Source of the DNA: an uncultured Bacteroidales bacterium
Lineage (GTDB): Bacteria; Bacteroidota; Bacteroidia; Bacteroidales; UBA932
DNA length: 5,283 nt
NCBI GenBank assembly: GCA_904501835.1
Contig: CAJGBW010000072.1
Coordinates: forward strand, 1 to 5,283
Reading direction: 5' to 3'
Part shown: one piece after another, positions 1 through 4,643 of the stretch
Layout of the letters: each line of letters begins with the position of its first letter
Numbering within the stretch: the first letter of the stretch is position 1
The notes under the pieces: generated by a model
What the model saw: only the letters and a program-made list of their open reading frames with translations
Told to the model about the DNA's origin: nothing
The model's database searches: none
Position numbers and translations under genes: made by a program

Positions 1-207
1 AAATACGAAACGTCCGTCAATGTCTGTAAAAGTACCATTCTGTGTTCCTGTAATCAACAGTCCCACGCCAATGAGCGGCTCTCCATTGTCGTCTACAACG
101 ATTCCTTCAAAAACAGAAGGGGTGTTCGCTGATGCAACAGGGCTTTGAGCCAGCAATGTCAGACAGAACATAAATGTTAGGGCTGACCATAATAGTTTCT
201 TGGGCAT
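1..207 (-). CDS. SusC/RagA-type TonB-dependent outer membrane receptor, N-terminal fragment
   Basis: Partial gene: 69 codons from an ATG at 207-205, running off the left edge in an open frame. Residues 1-27 form a signal peptide: MPKK, then a hydrophobic core around LTFMFCLTLLA, with likely cleavage after VASA or after LLA. From about residue 34 the sequence GIVVDDNGEPLIGVGLL, followed by GTQNGTFTDIDGRF, is the start of a carboxypeptidase-regulatory-like beta-sandwich (CarboxypepD_reg). This domain precedes the plug and barrel in SusC/RagA receptors. Family members sit in the outer membrane and import glycans, peptides or other large nutrients with a SusD-like lipoprotein partner, powered by TonB. 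The substrate cannot be inferred, because plug, barrel and any susD lie outside the window. The domain also occurs in other TonB-dependent receptors, so SusC is likely rather than proven. Frame and start are secure; the leader upstream is A-rich without a Shine-Dalgarno sequence, as is usual in this phylum. Confidence 0.85.
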   Translation of the reverse strand, partial: MPKKLLWSALTFMFCLTLLAQSPVASANTPSVFEGIVVDDNGEPLIGVGLLITGTQNGTFTDIDGRFVF

Positions 208-295
208 AAGCTTTGTTACTTTTGTTGTTAGTATTTGTCTTTATTTTGTTTTTTATTTTGTGCGTTTTGCCTAAAAAAAACATTATTGGGACGAC
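208..295 (-). promoter_or_regulatory. A-rich untranslated leader upstream of the SusC-like gene
   Basis: Reading toward the receptor gene, this stretch is very A-rich and G-poor (for example ACAAAATAAAAAACAAAATA). It shows no stable secondary structure and no Shine-Dalgarno sequence before the ATG at 207. Such unstructured A-rich leaders are typical for highly expressed Bacteroidota genes, where initiation depends on A residues and low structure. I found no good TAnnTTTG -7 element on the minus strand between 208 and 433. The receptor promoter therefore either departs from the consensus or lies further upstream. This is inferred from composition only. Confidence 0.4.
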
Positions 296-333
296 AAAAA
301 ACACACAATAATCTGCCCGAATAGGCAGTGTGT
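296..333 (-). terminator. Candidate bulged hairpin with U tract between the CNNM gene and the SusC-like gene
   Basis: On the minus strand an inner stem CTGCC/GGCAG (328-324 with 317-313, loop TATTCG) can stack on an outer stem ACACA/TGTGT (333-329 with 305-301). The structure is followed directly by six T residues (301-296). The right side carries a seven-base bulge, so the hairpin is weaker than a classical intrinsic terminator. It starts about 100 nt past the CNNM stop codon and about 90 nt before the receptor start. It could end the CNNM transcript or act as an attenuator within a receptor leader. The pairings are visible; the function is a guess. Confidence 0.35.
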
Positions 334-373
334 ATCTCTTGTAATCCATTGTAAATTAAGTATTTATGTGCGT

Positions 374-395
374 GTGGCTATTAAAAAGTAGCCAC
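374..395 (-). terminator. Perfect inverted repeat downstream of the CNNM gene, possible weak terminator
   Basis: GTGGCTA (374-380) and TAGCCAC (389-395) form a perfect 7-bp stem, extendable by a T-G and a T-A pair to an AAAA tetraloop. The repeat lies about 39 bp past the CNNM stop codon. In the direction of that gene no T tract follows; the only T run, 396-399, is on the opposite side. It would be an atypical terminator or an RNA 3'-end stabilising hairpin. It is too short to look like an invertible-promoter repeat. Confidence 0.35.
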
Positions 396-433
396 TTTTC
401 CCAACATAAATAGTCCGTAAAGTTAAGAATTTT

Positions 434-1477
434 TTACTTTTTCGCAATCTTTTTATCTTGCTTTTCCCATCTGTCACGGGCAAGCTGCTGCATATCTACC
501 ACCACGTCTCGCTCGTCCACAATCTCATCTCCGAGTATGGTCTCAATGACGTCTTCCATGGTGATGATACCCTGGAAGGAGCCATATTCATTGATGATAA
601 TGGCAATTTGTTCATTTTTCTCGGTCATGGTGTCCCAAATCTGTCCGAACGGCGTGTCTTCATGGAAACTCTCAATCGGGCGTTTGATTTCTCCGAGCGT
701 GGTGCTGTATTTGTCTTCTGCCATGAGTTGGAGGGCGTCCATACGAAGGATGTAACCGGTAATGTACTCGTCGTTGTCGGCATAGACAGGGATACGGCTA
801 TGATGGTAGTAGCGACGGTCTTTATAGAAAGATTTGACCGTCATGGATTCGGGGGCGATGGCGGATACGACACGCGGCGTCATGGCTTCGGAGGCCTTGA
901 TGTCATCGATATTGATGACGTTCTGGATGATTTCGTTTTCGTCTTCATCCAATTCTCCGGATTCTTCCGCTACTTCGGCCATGGCGCTTACTTCCTCGCG
1001 GGAAATGCTGGTCGCTTCCTGGCTTTTGGGCGTAATCAGTTTTTGCAAAGTTTCAATGCAGATAACGATAGGATAAAGCACGAAGATCAGGAAGCGAATG
1101 GTGTAGCTGGTAAATCCCATCAATTTTTTCCATTGTGTCGTACCGATGGTCTTGGGGATAATTTCAGAGAATACCAGGATAAGAATTGTGGTGATGGCAC
1201 TTACCAATCCGAACCATTGGCTCCCGAAAACTTCTGTCGCTTGGGCACCTACGCCGGCGGCACCCATGGTGTTGGCGATGGTATTCAGGGATAGGATGGC
1301 GGCAATGGGACGGGAGGAGTCTTGTTTGTAGTTTTTCATCAATTTGGCGGGCTTGTACCCCTCTTCTTCGCGCATGGTTATGTGCGAGATGGGTGTACTC
1401 ATCAGGCTCGCTTCCAGAATGGAACAGAGGAAGGAGATGGCCATTGCGCCGAAAAGAAAAACAAATAAGAGTGCCAT
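434..1477 (-). CDS. CNNM/DUF21 membrane protein with tandem CBS domains (hemolysin/CorC-like family)
   Basis: 347 residues from the ATG at 1477. A DUF21/CNNM transmembrane domain (about 1-150) has hydrophobic segments near 2-20, 56-80, 88-108 and 125-145. It carries family motifs: the LEASLMS segment at 21-27 (like the usual EAALLS), the NTIANTMGAAG stretch at 65-75 and SEIIPKTIG at 104-112. An acidic linker (EESGELDEDENE, 171-182) leads to two CBS domains at about 196-255 and 266-322. These include MTPR at 199-202, HSRIPVY at 226-232 and NEYGSFQGIITMEDV at 296-310. Prokaryotic relatives are inner-membrane proteins tied to Mg2+ or other divalent cation transport, regulated by nucleotide binding at the CBS pair. 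Old database names call them hemolysins without good support. The C-terminal CorC/HlyC domain of many 420-440 residue relatives is absent: after CBS2 only a charged tail (DRWEKQDKKIAKK) remains. A TTG four codons upstream (1489) keeps the frame open, but it lies inside the predicted -7 promoter element, so the ATG is preferred. Confidence 0.85.
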   Translation of the reverse strand: MALLFVFLFGAMAISFLCSILEASLMSTPISHITMREEEGYKPAKLMKNYKQDSSRPIAAILSLNTIANTMGAAGVGAQATEVFGSQWFGLVSAITTILILVFSEIIPKTIGTTQWKKLMGFTSYTIRFLIFVLYPIVICIETLQKLITPKSQEATSISREEVSAMAEVAEESGELDEDENEIIQNVINIDDIKASEAMTPRVVSAIAPESMTVKSFYKDRRYYHHSRIPVYADNDEYITGYILRMDALQLMAEDKYSTTLGEIKRPIESFHEDTPFGQIWDTMTEKNEQIAIIINEYGSFQGIITMEDVIETILGDEIVDERDVVVDMQQLARDRWEKQDKKIAKK

Positions 1478-1486
1478 AATCGGCTG

Positions 1487-1520
1487 CAAAGATACTCAAA
1501 AAACTATTGATATTGCGAAA
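1487..1520 (-). promoter_or_regulatory. Predicted Bacteroidota promoter for the CNNM gene
   Basis: On the minus strand TATCTTTGC (1494-1486) is a full match to the Bacteroides -7 consensus TAnnTTTG plus a pyrimidine. The -33 side is weaker: TTTC at 1520-1517, about 22 bp upstream of the -7 element. Transcription would begin around 1478-1482, only a few bases before the ATG at 1477. The message would then be leaderless or nearly so. This position also argues against the TTG at 1489 as the start codon. Prediction from consensus only. Confidence 0.55.
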
Positions 1521-1537
1521 TATATTGTTTAGATTTG
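1506..1537 (+). promoter_or_regulatory. Predicted Bacteroidota promoter for fusA2
   Basis: TAGATTTGC (1530-1538) matches the Bacteroides -7 consensus TAnnTTTG with the favoured following pyrimidine. ATTG (1506-1509) lies 20 bp upstream as a -33 element close to TTTG. Transcription would start near 1543-1546 and give a leader of about 20 nt (AACACTAAAACACACAAAA) that is A/C-rich and lacks a Shine-Dalgarno sequence. A short palindrome, ATATT-GCGA-AATAT (1510-1523), sits between the two elements. In B. thetaiotaomicron the homologous gene is reported to be activated by the CRP-like regulator Cur; I cannot identify a Cur site here with confidence. Confidence 0.65.
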
Positions 1538-1565
1538 CAAACACATAACACTAAAACACACAAAA

Positions 1566-3719
1566 ATGAAATCTTATTCAACCCAAAACATCCGCAATGT
1601 GGTTCTGCTCGGAAGTACCAAGTCCGGTAAGACCACATTATCTGAAGCGATGCTCTATGAGGGCAAGGTGATTGACCGCAAGGGCACCATTGAAGGTAAG
1701 AACACCGTATCTGACAACACGGAAATCGAACAGATCAACCAGCGTTCCATTTTCTCGACTCCTCTCTATACGGAGTTTATGGATACGAAATTCAATATTA
1801 TGGATACCCCGGGCGCAGACGACTTTGTGGGAGGTGCTGTTTCCGCATTCAAAGTTTGCGAGACGGGTATTTTGGTTATCAATGCCCAGCAAGGGGTTGA
1901 GGTCGGAACGCAGATTTTCCAGCGTTATGCCGAGACTTATAATGTGCCTTTGATTTGTGCTGTAAACCAGTTGGATGGTGAGAAAGCCAATTGGGAGGGT
2001 ACTTTGGATTCGATGAAAGAGGCCTTTGGCAAAAAACCTGTGATTATTCAGTTTCCGGTGAATGTGGGTGCTGGTTTTGATGGTTTTGTCGATGTCTTGA
2101 AAATGAAGTATTATCATTTTACGGATGATCTTGGCAAACGTGAAGACCTAGAAATTCCTGCGTCCTTGATGGAGCAGGCGGAAGAACTTCGTGCTGCCTT
2201 GATTGAGCGTGCAGCAGAATATGATGATACCTTGATGGAGAAATTCTTCGAGTCTGGTGAGTTGAGCGAGGATGAAATCCGTAAAGGTCTGGGTATCGGT
2301 ATCCGCAACGCAGAGGTATTCCCGATTTTCTGTCTTTCCGGAAAGAAAAATATCGGCGTGAAGCGTTTGATGGAGTTTACCATTAAAGTGGCTCCTGCTC
2401 CTTCTGAGCGCGTTGTGAAGACGATTGATGAGACGCAGATTGACTGTGATGCATCAGGTTTGACTTCTATATTTATATATAAGACCGCTGTCGAGCAGCA
2501 TTTGGGTGAGGTTGCTTATTTCAAAGTGATGAGCGGTACCTTGAAAGAGGGTATGGATTTGGAAAATCCTGAGACGGGCGACAAAGAGCGTATTACCGCT
2601 TTCTATGCTGTTGCCGGTAAGAAAAAAGAAAAATTGACGGAGATTTTGGCGGGCGATATCGGTTGTACGGTGAAGCTTCGCGCGGCCAAGACGGATGCGA
2701 CTTTGGCGGTGCCTGGTTTTGACAAGTCTTACAAACATATTGTATTCCCTTCTTCTAAATATCGTTGCGCCATCAAGGCGGCTGATCAGAAAGATGACGA
2801 GAAGATGAACGAGGCACTCAGCAAGATGTCTGCCGAGGATCCGACCATTATTGTGGAATACCACAAGGAAATGAAGCAGACGATTTTGAAAGCCCAGGGT
2901 GAGCAGCACGTCAATATCGTAAAATGGCGCTTGAAAAACGAGAATAAAATCGAAATGGAGACCTTTGCACCTCGTATTTCTTACCGTGAGACCATTACCA
3001 AGGTGGCGGCTGCCGATTATCGTCACAAGAAACAGTCCGGTGGTGCCGGTCAGTTCGGTGAGGTGCATTTGCTCGTTTGTCCTTATGAGGAGGGCGTGGA
3101 TGCAGGTAACCGCTTCAAAGTCAATGGCCGTGAGATGGTCTTGAATATCAAAGGCAAAGAGACCTACGATTTGGATTGGGGTGGCAAATTGGAATTCTAC
3201 AACTGCGTGGTCGGTGGTGCGATTGATGCTCGCTTCATGCCTGCTATTCTCAAAGGTATCATGGATAAGATGAACGAAGGTCCGCTTACCGGTTCGTTGG
3301 CGCGTGATATCCGTGTGTATGTGTACGATGGTAAGATGCACCCGGTGGATTCCAATGAAATTTCTTTCGTATTGGCTGCCCGCAATGCTTTCAAAGAGGC
3401 TTTCCGCAATGCCGGTCCGAAGATTATGGAGCCTATCTATAATGTAGAGGTGATTACACCTTCTGATTATATGGGTGCTTGTATGTCTGATTTGCAGAAC
3501 CGTCGTGCTTTGATTGAGGGCATGGGTACCGACCGTGGTTTCTCAACCTTGAAGGCCCGTGTTCCCTTGGCGGAGATGTATAAATACTCCACGACTTTGA
3601 GTTCGCTTACTTCCGGTAGCGCCACCTTTACAATGCAGTTTGCTGATTACCAGCCTGTTCCCGGTGATGTGCAGGATAAGCTTCTCAAAGCCTACATGGA
3701 AAACGAAAGCGAAGAGTAA
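1566..3719 (+). CDS. fusA2: Elongation factor G paralog, EF-G2 type, with degenerate GTPase motifs
   Basis: 717 residues, full EF-G length, domains in order: G domain (about 1-285), II (290-385), III (397-470), IV (471-613), V (614-710). The G domain departs from canonical EF-G at the GTP-handling sites. The P-loop is GSTKSGKTT (16-24) instead of the AHIDAGKTT type. Switch I has QRSIF (59-63) where RGITI is expected. G3 is DTPGADDF (80-87), so the catalytic His of DTPGHVDF is Ala84. G4 is NQLD (134-137), not NKMD. Domain IV keeps its tip elements: KKQSGGAGQFG at 488-498 and HPVDSNE at 592-598, including the His that reaches the decoding site. It also has about 26 extra residues near 511-541. 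This matches Bacteroides EF-G2, reported (B. thetaiotaomicron BT2167) to drive translocation without GTP hydrolysis, to accumulate in carbon starvation and to be needed for gut colonisation. It acts on the cytoplasmic ribosome as a slow, GTP-sparing substitute for EF-G1. ATG 1566 is the only good start; the gene is monocistronic between its own promoter and a strong terminator. Confidence 0.93.
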   Translation: MKSYSTQNIRNVVLLGSTKSGKTTLSEAMLYEGKVIDRKGTIEGKNTVSDNTEIEQINQRSIFSTPLYTEFMDTKFNIMDTPGADDFVGGAVSAFKVCETGILVINAQQGVEVGTQIFQRYAETYNVPLICAVNQLDGEKANWEGTLDSMKEAFGKKPVIIQFPVNVGAGFDGFVDVLKMKYYHFTDDLGKREDLEIPASLMEQAEELRAALIERAAEYDDTLMEKFFESGELSEDEIRKGLGIGIRNAEVFPIFCLSGKKNIGVKRLMEFTIKVAPAPSERVVKTIDETQIDCDASGLTSIFIYKTAVEQHLGEVAYFKVMSGTLKEGMDLENPETGDKERITAFYAVAGKKKEKLTEILAGDIGCTVKLRAAKTDATLAVPGFDKSYKHIVFPSSKYRCAIKAADQKDDEKMNEALSKMSAEDPTIIVEYHKEMKQTILKAQGEQHVNIVKWRLKNENKIEMETFAPRISYRETITKVAAADYRHKKQSGGAGQFGEVHLLVCPYEEGVDAGNRFKVNGREMVLNIKGKETYDLDWGGKLEFYNCVVGGAIDARFMPAILKGIMDKMNEGPLTGSLARDIRVYVYDGKMHPVDSNEISFVLAARNAFKEAFRNAGPKIMEPIYNVEVITPSDYMGACMSDLQNRRALIEGMGTDRGFSTLKARVPLAEMYKYSTTLSSLTSGSATFTMQFADYQPVPGDVQDKLLKAYMENESEE

Positions 3720-3737
3720 TTCTTCCCTTCCTCATAC

Positions 3738-3771
3738 AAAAAGAGCAGCCCAGTCGGGTTGCTCTTTTTTT
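3738..3771. terminator. Bidirectional intrinsic terminator between fusA2 and the lipoprotein gene
   Basis: GAGCAGCCC (3743-3751) pairs with GGGTTGCTC (3756-3764) around the tetraloop AGTC, with one G-T wobble. AAAAA (3738-3742) on the left and seven T residues (3765-3771) on the right extend the stem and give a U tract in both directions. It starts 19 bp past the fusA2 stop codon and 24 bp past the stop of the convergent lipoprotein gene, so it probably ends both transcripts. Confidence 0.93.
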
Positions 3772-3793
3772 ACGTATAGATGGTTGCTCTTTT
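3757..3793. repeat. 12-bp direct repeat covering a terminator arm
   Basis: GGTTGCTCTTTT occurs at 3757-3768, as the right arm of the terminator, and again at 3782-3793, directly after the lipoprotein gene's stop codon in its own direction. The second copy can also pair with the terminator's left arm (AAAAGAGCA), giving an alternative, larger-loop hairpin. It is probably a remnant of local duplication. Confidence 0.7.
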
Positions 3794-3794
3794 G

Positions 3795-4643
3795 TTATTG
3801 TAAAATATCCTCCACTTTTTCCCACGGAAGGGTGATGCGGAGAATGCCGTGTTGGGCGTCCGCGATTTCTCCGGCATCGTACATATAGATAATGCCTTTG
3901 GGGGAGAGTTTGAAATTGCCGTTGGGGATGATTTGGGCTTGGAAATGAGGGATTTTAGCTGTCATGGGATAGCGTTCAAATTCCTCGGTCAGTAGTTGGG
4001 GGAGGATTTCTGTGATGCCTTCCTCTATGAAAAATTCTTTCTCTGAAATCAACTGGCCGTCCAAGGCGTAGTTGTAGCCCCTTTCATAGCTGTGTGCTTT
4101 TCCGTATTGGTTGATGTTCCAATGAGTGTGGTAGGAAATGATGTCCTTGTAGTGGTAGGCCAGGAAGCACACTACCTCGTGTAGATACACCTTGTGACCC
4201 AACGACTTGAATGTTTCGCCGTTTTTGTCGCGCAGACCAAATTGTTGAAGGTATTCCTTCTTGATTTTCTCGTTACGGTCCAAAACCAGATTTTTAGAGC
4301 GGGTAACAAAGGCGTCTTCATGCTCTCTCACCATGGGATCTTTGGCTAATTTCCCCTTGTAGGCAGCGTCGGTGGCCTCTTTTCCGAAAATCCTTTCCAG
4401 CATATCCCGCTGAATTTGTTCGCAGAGTTCGGGGTAATTATTGCCGTCAGATGATACAATGCTCACCGGATACTCCAAGGTCAGGACATAATCGAGCATG
4501 TCTAACAAATCGGGGTCATCCGAGAGTAGAAACTCTTTGCTGTTCTCGTAGAATGAGGTGCGGATGGTGAGCTCTTTCTCTTGAGCGCACGAAAGCATAC
4601 CCAGCAGGCAGAATATGCAGATGATTAGTCTTCTTTTTTCCAT
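3795..4643 (-). CDS. Predicted lipoprotein with C-terminal DUF3298/RsiV-like domain
   Basis: 282 residues. The N-terminus MEKRR followed by a hydrophobic stretch and MLSC (16-19) is a lipoprotein signal peptide with a lipid-modified Cys19. The lipobox is a little unusual, with Met at -3. The mature part is soluble and charged, with no further membrane segment. The central region (about 145-200) carries LGHKVYLHEVVCF, then IISYHTH, and YGKAHSYERGYNYAL. This matches the strand pattern with a G-x-H-x(6)-Y motif found before DUF3298. The C-terminus FKLSPKGIIYMYDAGEIA (244-261), then GILRITLPWEKVEDIL, is the typical DUF3298 end (PF11738, found in RsiV and in DUF4163/DUF3298 proteins). In Bacillus RsiV this domain binds lysozyme and controls an ECF sigma factor. 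Here there is no transmembrane anti-sigma part and no sigma gene beside it, so that role cannot be transferred. A periplasmic or outer-membrane envelope protein is the safest call. The ATG overlaps the end of thiL by 19 bp, which suggests coupled translation. Confidence 0.75.
   Translation of the reverse strand: MEKRRLIICIFCLLGMLSCAQEKELTIRTSFYENSKEFLLSDDPDLLDMLDYVLTLEYPVSIVSSDGNNYPELCEQIQRDMLERIFGKEATDAAYKGKLAKDPMVREHEDAFVTRSKNLVLDRNEKIKKEYLQQFGLRDKNGETFKSLGHKVYLHEVVCFLAYHYKDIISYHTHWNINQYGKAHSYERGYNYALDGQLISEKEFFIEEGITEILPQLLTEEFERYPMTAKIPHFQAQIIPNGNFKLSPKGIIYMYDAGEIADAQHGILRITLPWEKVEDILQ

Noticed and set aside
107..349. 80-codon minus-strand open frame overlapping the receptor start
   Set aside because: It is out of frame with the receptor, whose frame gives a clear signal peptide and a CarboxypepD_reg domain from 207. 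The upstream part translates to AT-rich low-complexity sequence.
296..395. Invertible promoter (phase-variation switch) upstream of the SusC-like gene
   Set aside because: The inverted repeats are 5-7 bp with very short loops, no promoter lies between them and no recombinase gene is present in the window.
458..1294. 278-codon plus-strand open frame opposite the CNNM gene
   Set aside because: Its translation has no family resemblance and an odd Gly/Asp/Phe/His composition typical of antisense shadow; the minus strand carries clear DUF21 and CBS motifs.
1478..1489. TTG at 1489 as the start of the CNNM gene
   Set aside because: It lies within the TATCTTTG promoter element, and the ATG at 1477 starts directly before the first membrane segment.
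1534..1541. TTTGCAAA palindrome as a regulator binding site
   Set aside because: Only 8 bp, and it overlaps the -7 element, whose TTTGC already accounts for half of it.
2454..3341. 295-codon minus-strand open frame opposite fusA2
   Set aside because: It lies antisense to conserved EF-G domains II-IV; the translation is His/Arg/Thr/Ile-rich with no recognisable domain.
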